Of a DNA stretch of 64,000 nt, positions 33,822 through 44,139 are shown one piece after another (the stretch's first letter is position 1; each line of letters begins with the position of its first letter). The notes below the pieces were generated by a model, which did not search any database, was not told where the DNA came from, and saw nothing but the letters and a program-made list of their open reading frames with translations. Position numbers and translations under genes: made by a program. The stretch covers positions 12,507,001 to 12,571,000 of the forward strand of contig CM060899.1 of the NCBI GenBank assembly GCA_030762935.1, read 5' to 3'. This DNA comes from Hymenopus coronatus. Its lineage: Eukaryota; Arthropoda; Insecta; Mantodea; Hymenopodidae.

Positions 33822-36800
33822 TTAGGGCGCACAACTGACGCCAGCATCAGCGAGCGAATGCAGGCGATCCTGAATACGCTGTATCAAAGGATGGTATGGA
33901 TACAGCTCACGCAGGCCCTGTAGTGCACTGAGGGAATCGCTACACATAACAAACTGCCTAAAATCCTGTCCCCGGATAAAAACAAGAGCTTGATAAATGC
34001 TGAAAAGTTCGGCGGTAAAAATTGAACACTGCCCCAATAGGTGAAACGCGTAACTCCGCGAATTAAAAACAAAAGCACATCCCACACCACGGTCATCCTT
34101 TGAACCATCCGTGAAAATAAAACAATGGTTGGGAAACTCGGCCTGCAACTCTAAAAAAGCGGAGCGGAAGGCCGAGGGTGGAGTAACTGATTTCGTCATG
34201 GATGCCAACCGTAGATGGACCGGGGTGTCGCAGCGTAACCAAGGAGGAGATGTACATTCCCCCAGTGACAGCAGAGCCGGTAGCTGAACATCCAACAGGC
34301 GAAGCAATTCACGAAAGCGAACCCCGGCAGGAAGCAAGGCCAGCGCACTAACAGCATATTGACGGTCAAGAGACTCGTCAAAGAATAGCTTGAAAGACGG
34401 GTAATCCAGCATTGCATGTTGGCGGAGGGCATAGGTGCAAAGAAGGACCTCACGCCTATAGCACAGCGGAGGTTCAGCAGCCTCAGCAGACAAACTAATA
34501 ACAGGGCTCGTCGGAAACGCACCCAGTGCCAGGCGAATCTCTCGATGGTGAACGGGGTTTAAACGACGTAAAACTGAACGACATGCCGAAGAGTACACAA
34601 TGCACCCGTAATCAAGCTTAGAGCGAACAAGCGAACGATATAGCTGTAACAGTACAGTGCGATCTGCTCCCCAGGATGTGCCACATAAAACACGTAAAAT
34701 ATTAAGTGCTCGATCACATCGAGCCCTCAACGAAGAAATGAGACGACCAGCTAAGCTTCCTGTCAAACACTAGGCCAAGAAACTTCACAGTTTCGTTTCG
34801 GCGAAGGGCAGCGGTACCGGCCCAAGGTATAGGGAAGGCGCCGCGTAACGTTTCCGACGCCAGAAGTTGACACAAACTGTTTTCTCGGCGGAAAAACGGA
34901 AACCATTCGCAACGCTCCAACTATGCGGACGGTCGAGACAGGCCTGAAGGCGACGCTCCAAAAGGCATGTGCGCCGAGAGCTGCAATAAATTGCAAAGTC
35001 GTCAACAAATAAGGATGAGGAAATTCCAGCAGGAAGACAATCAGCGATAGGATTGATGGCGATGGCGAAGAGGGTGCAACTGAGAACCGAACCTTGAGGT
35101 ACTGCATTCTCCTGACTAAATACGCGGGAGCAAACAGAACCAACACGTACACGAAATACCCGCTTCTCCATAAACTCGCGAAGGAACACTGGAAGGCAGC
35201 CACGGCAGCCCCACTTATGCAACGTACGCAATAAGCCAGCCCTCCAGCAGGTGTCATATGCTTTCTCGAGATCGAAAAATATGGCTACAGTTTGGCACTT
35301 GCGCAGAAATCCATTCAGGATATGAGTCGAGAGGGAGACTAGGTGGTCAGTCGAAGAGCGGTATCGGCGAAAGCCGCACTGGATATTGCAGAGGAGTTTC
35401 TCAGACTCGAGCCACCATCGTAACCGCCCATTGATCATGCGCTCCATCACCTTACAAGCTGCACTGGTGAGGGAGATAGGACGGTAACTGGAAGGAAGTC
35501 TACGATCCTTTCCCGGTTTTAAAATAGGAACAACCGTGGCTTCACGCCAAGCCGCAGGAAACACACCTTCTTGCCAAACACGGTTATATAGGCTCAGGAG
35601 ATAGAATTTACCATCAGAAGAGATGTGCTGCAGCATGGCAATGTGGATACAATCGGGTCCTGGAGCGGAATGCCGAGAAGATGCTAATGAGGCATCCAGC
35701 TCTCGCATGCTAAAATATGTGTTATAGCACTCAGTGTCAGAGGACCGGAAAGACAGACTCTGAGACTCCACCTCCGTCTTAATGGCACGGAACGCCGGGT
35801 GATAATTGGCGGAACTGGACAAATTTGCGAATGTGCTGCCTAGGACGTCTGACACAGCAACCGGATCAACTACGGTGTCGGTGCCCACGGGTAGCCCCGT
35901 TATGGAGGTACCAGTCTGCTTACCGGCAACACGGCGGAGCTTCTCCCACACAACGGATGAAGGTGTTGTGCGGTTAAAGGTAGATACAAACGAATTCCAT
36001 GAAGACCTTTTGCTATCTTGAATAATTTGTTTAAAAATGATCAAGTGGTCCAGCGTAGGGTGATGGCGAAATACCCTAAGAGCCCTCCTACGAGCACGAA
36101 TAACATCGCGGCACTCAGCAGTCCACCAAAGGACCGGTAAGCGTTTAGGTCGGGAAGATGTCCGGTTGCATGGTTTGCTCTGCGGCAGATAGTATAACAT
36201 AAAGTGCTCAAGCATATGGTCAACCGTGTGGAACTGACGGTCGCCAAACACAGCCAGAGAGGAAAAGAGCGCCCAGTTGGACTTAGACAGCTGCCAAGTG
36301 CTAGCACGCGATGAGGAAATGTGGTGTGAAAGCATGGTGAGGACACAAGGAAAATGATCGCTGGAATGAGTGTCAGATACTACGTTCTATTAGAAGCAGT
36401 GAACAAGCTGTGCTGAACAAACAGAAAGGTCCAGGTGGGAAAGCGTGGCAGAAGAATCGGAAATGAAAGTAGGTTCACCGGTGTTCAGAACACAGAGACT
36501 ATTTTGATCGAAAAGGTGAGCAAGAACGGTCCCCCGCGCGCAGGCCCTAGGAGAACCCCATAGGGGATGGTGGGCATAAAAATCACCCAGCAGAAGAAAA
36601 CGTGCTGGGAGCTGTGACAAAAGATGGAGCATGTCAGCGGCGCAGAGGATAGATGAAGGCGGAACGTAGACATTACATACGGTAAAGCAGAAACCAGGAA
36701 GGGCAAGTCGGGTAGCAACAGCTTGTAAGGTAGTAGTAAGCGAGACTGGTGACCGCAGATGGCATTGCGCGTGAGGATCATAACACCCCCATGAGCAGGA

Positions 36801-36982
36801 GAGCCCTCCTCCGGTGTAACGTCAAACCGCATGGGAAGGTATTGGTGCAGGGCAAATGCATCATGGGGGCGAAGCTTTGTCTCCTGCAAACACAGAATCA
36901 GAGGGTTGTAGGACCGTAGTAACAGCTGCAATTCGGCCCTATGGGTACGGACACCGCGGATATTCCACGTCAGGAGAGTCAT
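33822..36982 (-). pseudogene. LINE ORF2: endonuclease, reverse transcriptase, partial RNase H
   Basis: Starts MTLLTWNIRGVRTHRAELQL, 36 nt after the ORF1 stop. Endonuclease blocks: LCLQETKL, then, after a frameshift between about 36640 and 36750, LLGDFYAHHPLWGS, LSHLDLSVCS and DTHSSDHFP. Two adjacent stops (TAA TAG, near 36390) interrupt just before SDTHSSDHFP. RT (36335-34785) is open, with VVPILKPGKDRRLPSSYRPI, IQCGFRRYRSSTDHL, IFFDLEKAYDTCW, AVPQGSVLS and the catalytic SLFVDDFAIY. Two compensating frameshifts near 34790 and 34735 (around FLGLVFDRKLSW) lead into the rest. RNase H has FIFTDGSKDD, TAELFSIYQAL and CSDSLSAL (the first three acidic residues) but lacks the final WxPGHxGxxGNE block. 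The copy cannot be autonomous. Confidence 0.9.
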
Positions 36983-37018
36983 GGGGCACAGTTAGAGGCG
37001 TGGAAGCTTACCGAATAA

Positions 37019-38227
37019 TCATAATATGAGTTTGCAGCTGGGATGCAAACGAAGGCTGGAAACGGAGTAGATGGAGTTAAGGTGGCGTTTCTTGTGCTTT
37101 GCACTCTTTGGACCCACAAGAGTATAGCCACCTTCGTCGGCGCTATCCGCTGATGTTCGGGATGCGGAAGATCCCCTACGGCTCGTAGAACGAGAACGGG
37201 ACTTGGAAGGTTTATCAGTGGCCTTGAGTTTCTTGCGACTGCGCTCATGAGGAGCAGCGACAGATGGTGTCGGTCTCACTAGCGGCTTATGTGCAGGTTC
37301 GGGAGAAATAGAACTTGTGGCAGTGGGTGGTGTGAATGTTGAAGACTGCGAGGTTGTTGTGGTCGGCGTCTGTTCTGTTTGAGGACACGCGTCGGCTACA
37401 GGCACGGTTTGTAGTGCCACTGAGGAAACAGGAGTGCGGCGGAGCGCTGAGGCATAGCCTGAGATGGTAGCAGGCTGCAGATTTTGGAAGCGACGCCTGG
37501 CTTCCGGAAAAGTCAGGCGTTCCTTAACTCGCAGCTCCTGGATGGCCTTTTCCTCGAGAAAACGTGGACATTGCCGGGAGCTAGATGGATGCTTCCCTGT
37601 ACAATGGACGCAACAAGGGTCTCGAGCACAAGCAGTTTCTCCGTGGGCAACTTGTCCGCAACGTTCACAGGTAGCGTCGAAGGTGCACCGAGTTTGCGTG
37701 TGACCGAACCGTTGGCACCGAAAACAGCACATTGGGTTTGGCACATATGGTCGCACAGAGACGCGTTCATATCCACAATATAGGGTCTCGGGTATTGTGG
37801 TGCCCTTAAAAGTCAGAAATACCGTACGCAGTGCCACAGGTTCACCATCTCGTTTGCCGAGCAGACGGTACGCTTGGCATACACCCTGGTCAGATAAATT
37901 AGTGACTATATCTGCTTCGGAAAGACCGTCTAAACAAGAGGTAGTTACGACGCCTCTACAGGTGTTCAAAGTCTTGTGGGGGGCCACCTTTATGGGGTAG
38001 GAACCCAACAAGCTGGCCTTCAGGAGTTTCTTGGACTGGTCTTCCGTCTTCGTTTCAATCAAAAGCGTACCGTCTCGCGTTCGGGTGGCATTGGTCACTT
38101 TACCGCATATCCTGTCAATCTCGCGTTGTATGTAAAACGGACTGATATCTCGCATAGTTTTCTTTTCACATGCCAAGGTCACAACTATAAAGCAGTCAAA
38201 AGAAGAGGTTTTGCGCGGAGATAGCAT
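37019..38227 (-). CDS. LINE ORF1, gag-like nucleic-acid-binding protein
   Basis: Intact 402-codon frame. The N-terminal half is a gag-like RNA-binding domain of this LINE group (VTNATRTRDGTLLIETKTED; PIKVAPHKTLNTCRGVV). Three zinc knuckles follow at about residues 168-181 (CFRCQRFGHTQTRC, CX2CX4HX4C), 187-200 (CERCGQVAHGETAC, CX2CX4HX4C) and 206-220 (CVHCTGKHPSSSRQC, CX2CX3HX6C). The C-terminal third is Ser/Thr/Pro- and Arg-rich and disordered. It should coat the element's RNA and carry it into the nucleus. The frame is fully open, unlike ORF2, and could still supply protein in trans. The start is the first ATG of the frame; no promoter could be identified. Confidence 0.9.
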   Translation of the reverse strand: MLSPRKTSSFDCFIVVTLACEKKTMRDISPFYIQREIDRICGKVTNATRTRDGTLLIETKTEDQSKKLLKASLLGSYPIKVAPHKTLNTCRGVVTTSCLDGLSEADIVTNLSDQGVCQAYRLLGKRDGEPVALRTVFLTFKGTTIPETLYCGYERVSVRPYVPNPMCCFRCQRFGHTQTRCTFDATCERCGQVAHGETACARDPCCVHCTGKHPSSSRQCPRFLEEKAIQELRVKERLTFPEARRRFQNLQPATISGYASALRRTPVSSVALQTVPVADACPQTEQTPTTTTSQSSTFTPPTATSSISPEPAHKPLVRPTPSVAAPHERSRKKLKATDKPSKSRSRSTSRRGSSASRTSADSADEGGYTLVGPKSAKHKKRHLNSIYSVSSLRLHPSCKLIL

Positions 38228-38968
38228 TATGGAAAGACCCCCTTCCGGACCCCCTTCCGGTCTGTGCCGCCTGTTAGACCCCTATCAGACCGATCTCAAG
38301 GAATACCTCAGAAGGAGTTACCCTCCAGCCACCACTGCTGGTCCATACGGGTAAGCCCTTCACCATGTAGAACCCGGCTTTAAGCCTCTACCACCTGTGG
38401 CTCCCCACTTTAGGCCATGCTGCGTAATAAAGCAGACATGGATTCAGGGGACTTGTGGTTGAATACACCGGGTTTTCCGTTAGCGGTAACAGGACCGGTC
38501 CGTAATTCTATCCCAGCGAGCAGCACTCGTCGGGAAATTAAAACGGACCGGGCCCCCAAGGAAGCTACGTGGGTGTACATAACGGTATGGACAGGCTCCG
38601 CACGTAAGGCTTACACATAGAGGCAGTAGGAAGGGTCCACTCAACCTTCACGCCTGAGACCTCTGAAGAGCACACATGTTGGAAGCCGCGCTGGAACCAT
38701 GGGACAGGAACCACGGAGATAGAATAAAGATCCCTGTTGGTGAGGCAGGAGTTAATAAATCTAAAGCCTTAATACTAACATGTAAAGAATAAGCCTAGAA
38801 GGGGAAGAAGATGAGGCAAGTAAATTCGCTCTCACAAAACAAACAAATATGCACACAAACACAAAACGTGGCTCAGTTGGTGGCGATGATGATGATGAAA
38901 TGGCGGCGAGTGGCTTGGGAACCCTTGGTGCGCCAAACCCGTACCTACCGTAGTAGGGCCCTGGGGGG

Positions 38969-38981
38969 AATCCCATGAAGT
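38969..38981. repeat. 13-bp target-site duplication, right
   Basis: aatcccatgaagt, the partner of 33794-33806; the host sequence resumes ttactaaagttctc. Confidence 0.95.
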
Positions 38982-39351
38982 TACTAAAGTTCTCAACCGG
39001 GACTGGTAAATCAAAAAACTAAAGGAAACTACTCAGAAATTTGTGAAAGCAAAGCTGTCATTTAACATAGGAGTGCAACTTGTCATATCATACAAAAAGT
39101 CTTCTACAAACATGCGTAATGTTTCTGTAACTGTGCAGAATACTTACACTGCGTCACCTGTGGAGGTTTCTATTCTCAAATCTGGAATTAAAACATGCCA
39201 CAAAGAAACTCTGAGGTCCTCATGTCTACAGAAGATGAACATGGTATCCAGTGAGAAAAAGAAACATGTAAAAAAACTCATGCAATTTTTTAGAGCAGAA
39301 GAAGCAAAAGGATTTTTTAAGATATTTCAGACTGTTAAGATATCAAAATAA
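38982..39351 (+). pseudogene. T1 transposase-like protein, C-terminal part after the LINE
   Basis: Removing the LINE rejoins QILQSHEV with TKVLNRDW, one stop, then IKKLKETTQKFVKAKLSFNI and a frame open to TAA 39349-39351. It reads SPVEVSILKSGIKTCHKETL, SEKKKHVKKLMQFFRAEEAK and ends KIFQTVKISK. The Lys-rich end with 'KKKHVKKLMxF' is how C-termini of the recalled family end. About 100 residues of intact frame survive. Confidence 0.55.
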
Positions 39352-39360
39352 GTGAACACA

Positions 39361-39879
39361 TTATTACTTACTAGTTTAATCACTTTGTAATTTTTTATAA
39401 ATGTCTATTATTTCATTAATGTTCATTAAACCATTTATTAAATTGGTATGCTATACATAAAAATAAAGTATGAAGAAATGAAAATAAAATCAAAACTGTA
39501 TTAAAAACGATTAAACTGGTAGAAAATTCAGGTTTAGTCAAATTTGCTTGTTTCATAGACCATGTCCTCTATTATTTATCCTTTAGGAGTTTCACCATTG
39601 TCTAAAGCTGTCCCATGATAAATGTCTAGTATTGCCAAAAATAAAGTTTGTGTAATGAAAGGTTATGCACTAGAATAAAAAAAATGTAATTTCTGTGAAA
39701 ATATCTTTTTGTTCTCTATCAAATTTTGAGAAAATGCTCATATATTTTTAGTAGTGCTTTGTTTTCAACATTTTTATCAAAATGGAATTATTTTGAATAT
39801 TAAAGCAAACCTAAAAGTTGAATGCATTGCATGTAAGACATTGCTTATATTAACACATCAGACTGGTTTTAGCATAAAA
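39361..39879. other. No recognisable feature
   Basis: AT-rich sequence, part of intron 2 of the zinc-finger gene. Confidence 0.4.
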
Positions 39880-39985
39880 AAATGTTATATTTTCTGTGTC
39901 ACTGGTGTTATGTACATATATTGAACCAGTCTCTCGCAAGCACAAGCTAACTCATGGACGAAAGTACAAGTTCTGAATCAAAAGA
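39880..39985 (+). repeat. Second copy of the 5' end of the T1-family element
   Basis: Matches 32889-32995 over about 100 bp: ttatgtacatatattgaacc, agtctctcgcaagcacaagc and taactcatggacgaaagtac against taactcatggatgaaaatac, including the presumed start codon (ATGGACGAAAG). It stops abruptly near 39985. Confidence 0.7.
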
Positions 39986-40167
39986 TTTTTATTAATCTTA
40001 TTGTAAATTCATAAGGCTATTTTGACTGTAACAAATAATGAGGTTATAAGTACATGAAACATTTGTGACTTCAATTAATAATTGATAGCAAATAGAGATT
40101 CTCTTTTCAAATGTAATTCCCTTTGATACTTATATTGTAACTTCTAATTCTAAATTCAACATTTCAG

Positions 40168-41491
40168 ATTATGCATAGAAGCAGAGGAAGGTAATAGTGA
40201 ATCACCACAGCCCCTTGCTGAAATTTCAATGAAAAACTCAAGCTTCAGATATGGAACAGATTGTGAAAATAACGTAGCAAAACTACCACCCCTAGAAAAA
40301 CAGGTCCACCCAGAACAATTTGCTAAATATACTCATGGAAAAATTTACAGTCATGGTTTACTTTTTCATAAGGGTGAAAAGTTTAAAACCTGTCATGTTT
40401 GTCATAGGAGCTTTATTCATTCATCTTCTTTGAAAAGGCATAATTTGATACATGAGGGTAAAAAGCCTCATAAGTGTCAAATTTGTGAAAAGAGCTTTAC
40501 TTGGTTGTCAGATTTGAAATCACATAATTTTATACATGAGGGTAAAAAGCCTCATAAGTGTAAAATTTGTGAAAAGAGCTTTACTAGGGTGTCACGTTTG
40601 AAATCACATAATTTGATACATGAACGTAAAAAGGCTCATAAGTGTCAAGTTTGTGAGAAGATATTTAAACGGTTGTCACAATTGAAATTGCATAATTTGA
40701 TACATGAGGGTATAAAGCCTCATAAATGTCAAATTTGTGAGAAGAGGTTTACTCAGTTATCACATTTGAAACTGCATTATTTGACACATGAGGCTAAAAA
40801 GCCCCACAAGTGTCAAATTTGTGAAAAGACTTTTACTCGGTTATCAAATTTGAAATCACATAGTCTTCTAATACATGAGGGTAAAAAGCCTCACAAGTGT
40901 GAAATTTGTGAAAAGAGCTTTAGTCGGCTGTCAGATTTAAAATCACATAATTATATACATGAAGGTCAAAAGCCTCACAAGTGTCAAATTTGTGAGAAAA
41001 GATTTAATCGGTTGTCACGTTTGAAATTGCATAATTGGATACATGAGGGTAAAAGGCCTCATAAGTGTGAAATTTGTGAGAAAACATTTATTCGGTTGTC
41101 AGATTTGAAAAGGCATAATTTGATACACGAGAATAAAAAACTTCACAAGTGTGTAATTTGCGAGAAAACGTTTACTCATGCATCATCTCTGAAATTACAT
41201 AATTTGGTACATGGGGATAAAAGTGCTTATAAATGTGTAAGTTGTGAGAAGGGATTTACTCAGTTATCAGATTTGAAAAGACATAATTTGATACATGAAG
41301 GTAAAAAGCTTCACAAGTGTATCATTTGTGAGAGGAGATTTACTCAAGTTTCGTCTTTGAATAGGCATAAATTAGTACATGAAGCTAAAAAGCTTCACAA
41401 GTGTATCATTTGTGAGAGGAGGTTTACTCAAGTTTCATCTTTGAATAGGCATAAGTTAGTACATGAGGATAAAACCCTTATAATTATGTAA
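40168..41491 (+). CDS. C2H2 zinc-finger protein, exon 3 with 13 fingers
   Basis: The acceptor is ttcaacatttcag. The exon's first A completes a codon begun in exon 2, and the frame then stays open to TAA 41489-41491. A short acidic lead (IEAEEGNSESPQPLAEISMK) is followed by 13 tandem C-X2-C-X12-H-X3-H fingers. Finger 6 is C-X2-C-X12-H-X4-H (SHSLLIH), probably tolerated. Linkers are HEGKKPHKC instead of the usual TGEKPYKC. Residues at helix positions -1, 3 and 6 vary between fingers (R/Q/H/W; D/R/Q/H/N/S; S/L/R) while the rest is nearly constant, as expected for sequence-specific DNA binding. Fingers 12 and 13 are almost identical, a recent duplication of one 84-bp unit. Likely a nuclear transcription factor or a repressor. 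The last finger is followed by only six residues, and further finger-like DNA lies beyond the stop. Confidence 0.9.
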
Positions 41492-41710
41492 TTTGTGAGA
41501 AGGGATTTACTCAGTTATCAGATTTGAAAAAAAACATAATTTGATAAATGAAGGTAGAAAGCTTCACAAGTGTAACAGGGGACTTATGTTCTATCTTTAT
41601 AAACGAGTATGTAATAAATGACAGGAGTTTACTCATTTGTCTAAAATCTTTTCAAATGGGAAATTTGTAAGAAGTGCTTTACTGACTGCACAAATTTAAA
41701 AAGCAAAACT
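41492..41710 (+). pseudogene. Decayed zinc-finger repeats beyond the stop codon
   Basis: Directly after the stop, in another frame, VICEKGFTQLSDLK is readable (41487-41530), then a His-like KLHKC block, and near 41660 a block reading KKCFTDCTNLKS. A one- or two-base indel around 41475-41490 turned the former continuation into 3' untranslated sequence, so the protein once had at least two or three more fingers. Confidence 0.75.
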
Positions 41711-41800
41711 TCTGATAACAGTTATATTATAATGTTAAAATGGAAGTCACATAATGAGTGCATGAATAGCAATCTATGAGATGTATCTCACTTTTGTATA

Positions 41801-41806
41801 AATAAA
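41801..41806 (+). promoter_or_regulatory. Candidate poly(A) signal AATAAA
   Basis: AATAAA 310 bp after the zinc-finger stop codon, with a second one at 41851-41856. Either could end the transcript. Confidence 0.45.
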
Positions 41807-42337
41807 ACTCTACAACTTGCAATTTGCGAAACATTTCTTACTAACATATGAATAAAACTTGATAAGTCAAGCTGGAGGTGACCTTGGTCATGACAGTGAG
41901 ACGCATCTCAGGTTTTGGAATGAGCAATAAGTAACCTTGTTTCATTTTCATGAGATGCTTCTCATGATGCCTCAAGTCACTTCTGAAGACGTCTCAATAC
42001 GTGAGAAGCAGCTGCTTGTAACAAATTATGGGCCAGATATGGTAGCATTTTTTGTGTTTTTAGTGCAAAAATTAGCTTTATTAAACCAGGAGGGATTCTG
42101 ATAAAGGAAATTATAATGAACTTTAAAGAATAAAATAAAATATGCAGTGACTTTTATAACCTTTCTTCCCACAATAGGAACAAAGGTGGAGCCTTGCATA
42201 AAGGAGCAAATATTAGAACATTAATATAGTTTTTACATTTATATAGTCCCCTTTAATCTTTGTGGTCATATCTGAAGCTTGGCATTAGAAACAACTGCAG
42301 GTAATTTCTGGCTGAACTATAGAGTTCCATAACACTG

Positions 42338-42494
42338 TTTTTTTTTTTTTTTTCAGTTTTACACTATTAAACACATACATGCATACTTACAGACTCTGTG
42401 GGGGTAGTAAAGATTCTAGTTAAAGAAAATTCCCTGCCTGGAATCAAACTCAGCACCTCTAAGTGATGTCAGAATGCTGACCACTCAACAGCAG
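42338..42494 (-). mobile_element. tRNA-derived SINE, family S3
   Basis: On the minus strand: a tRNA-like head (ttgagtggtcagcattctga, A-box-like; gagtttgattccagg, B-box-like), a ~70-bp body and a 17-base A-tail. The sequence is distinct from S1 and S2. Confidence 0.65.
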
Positions 42495-42584
42495 GAAGTA
42501 AATCAGGCGTTTCAGTATGTCTTTGCTGAAGATACAGAGGCCTCTCAGAGTTTAATATCCAAAACTTTTTGTAAAGTTGGTCTG

Positions 42585-43170
42585 CTGTAACTGCACTAAA
42601 GTACAGGGGTTTGATTGTAACTAATGATGCTGCATTTCAAATAACTAAAGTGGTATGGCAGCAGTGTGATACATTTCTTGGTGAAATTGGGGCTTTGGAT
42701 TACACCCATATCATAATCAAGTAACCAAAATCTCAAGTGATGAAAACATTACCAGGAAAGGCATTTTTACAAGTGTTGATCCAAAAGGGCATGGTTCTCA
42801 TGAACAAAATCCCAATGTATGCAGAAATATAAAAATAATAACGTAAATGCATTATTTCTTAAGAATGAGGGTTATAGACAGCATATAGACCCTTTGTAGA
42901 TACTTTGCTAGGGAACAAATTATAATTCAAAGATATTTTGGCCTGGCAAAGAAGGGTTTTCAAATAATTTACTAAAAAGGAATGTGAGCTACAAATTAAG
43001 TTTTTTTATCGTGTGTTGTTTGGTTCTACATAATAAACATTAGGAGGTTTCTGTGGTCCAATATTGTGGAGAGGAATAAGAGCAGGAATACTGGCTAGTC
43101 ATGATGAGAATGATTATGATGATGTGGAGGTGATTGGGAAGCAGATATATTGGGGAAAGAAGATTCTAAA
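42585..43170 (+). pseudogene. Harbinger-type transposase remnant
   Basis: Readings FLGEIGALDYTHIIIK (compare 'GVIGAIDCTHI') and, further on, GFSNNLLKRNVSYKLSFF and IVCCLVLHN (compare 'VIACCVLHN') are the first and last conserved blocks of PIF/Harbinger transposases. The middle is lost or unreadable. Confidence 0.5.
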
Positions 43171-43574
43171 AGGGGATCAAATAGCTAGAATAATAAGAGA
43201 TTTACAACAGTGATTACATGAGTACACTTTTATAACAATTGCAATATTACAGTAATATATTTAACAGGGGTTACATCTATTTTAATAAGTACAAACTTTT
43301 GAATTATTTCAATTAAGTTATTACGAGGGCTATTAAATTATAATTTTTATCAATGCAGCTACAAATGAATATATATACAGGTTGTTAATGAACTACACTA
43401 AAATATTTTTAGAGCAAGTAGGAGATGTCTTAAACAAGAAATTTGAGACAGGAGCCTTATGGCCTGTTGGTTCAAAGTGGAAGTTATAGCTGTAAGTTTC
43501 AGAAATACCATTACACCACTGGCTAATGATGCTGCCGTTGACTGCCCAACACACAAAACTGAAGAGGCATGTTG

Positions 43575-43660
43575 GGGTGATCCCTCTGGCACAATAGTTA
43601 TGATACTGGCTTCCAAGTTAAGGGTAAAAGAGTTCAAGTCTGTCAGTTTTTTTGTTTTTT
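43575..43660 (+). mobile_element. tRNA-like SINE fragment, family S4
   Basis: ctggcacaatagttatgata (A-box-like) and aagagttcaagtctgtc (B-box-like, with mismatches), followed by a T-rich run. A short tRNA-derived head, probably a SINE relic. Confidence 0.4.
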
Positions 43661-43703
43661 ATTTCTTGTTTAAATGTATGCATTCTATTTAAACAGAGTA
43701 CAA

Positions 43704-44003
43704 AAATATAAACGGTGTGTTATTTATGGACACTCTTTAACTACTCTGGTTCTCAGCGTTCCCATTCTAAATTGGGCATGAAAGACTGCTTAATTTGGCT
43801 CAGAGGCCTCTCTATCAGGCTTGAGGTTTTTTTTACGTGCCGTAAATCTATGACACGGGACCAATGGCTTTACTTCCCTTCCGAAGGAAGCCATGCTAAG
43901 GATTTTACACCCAAAAAAATCCATTGTCCTCCGCTGGGTTTGAACCCGTGATCTTGGGTGCATGAAGTCAGCATGGTAACCATTACACCACAGAGGGCGA
44001 CTC
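43704..44003 (-). mobile_element. tRNA-derived SINE, family S1 (full length, TSD)
   Basis: Full-length inverted copy flanked by perfect 12-bp duplications aacagagtacaa (43692-43703 and 44004-44015). The B-box gggttTGAACCCG is well preserved. Best preserved S1 copy here. Confidence 0.92.
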
Positions 44004-44139
44004 AACAGAGTACAATGTATCAGCACTACTAATTACAATTCTTTTTCACAAAGGTTGAGCTCTGCAAAATACAATTTGCACATGCTGTACTTCAAAATGG
44101 AAGGTGGTTTTAAGGGTGAACAAATGGAAATGAAATGAC

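Larger units (their letters stand above)
33807..38968 (-). mobile_element. I-clade LINE, almost complete, with TSD and truncated RNase H
   Basis: A 5162-bp GC-rich insertion on the minus strand between perfect 13-bp duplications. Order: 5' untranslated region 38968-38228, ORF1 (gag-like) 38227-37019, ORF2 (endonuclease, RT, RNase H) 36982-33822, then a 3' tail gccctaaagcc followed by (TAC)n. An RNase H domain after the RT is characteristic of the I group. The RNase H stops at ...DAGVS and is joined directly to what looks like the last bases of the 3' end, suggesting an internal deletion. GC bias and low decay mark it as the youngest large insertion in the window. Confidence 0.93.

Noticed and set aside
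37464..38224. Several plus-strand frames of 67-99 codons
   Set aside because: They are shadows of the intact LINE ORF1 on the minus strand.
43319..43360. tacgagggctattaaatt as the end of a second mariner
   Set aside because: A mariner-like terminal sequence is present, but no partner end or transposase remnant could be tied to it; mentioned only beside the 44140-45250 element.
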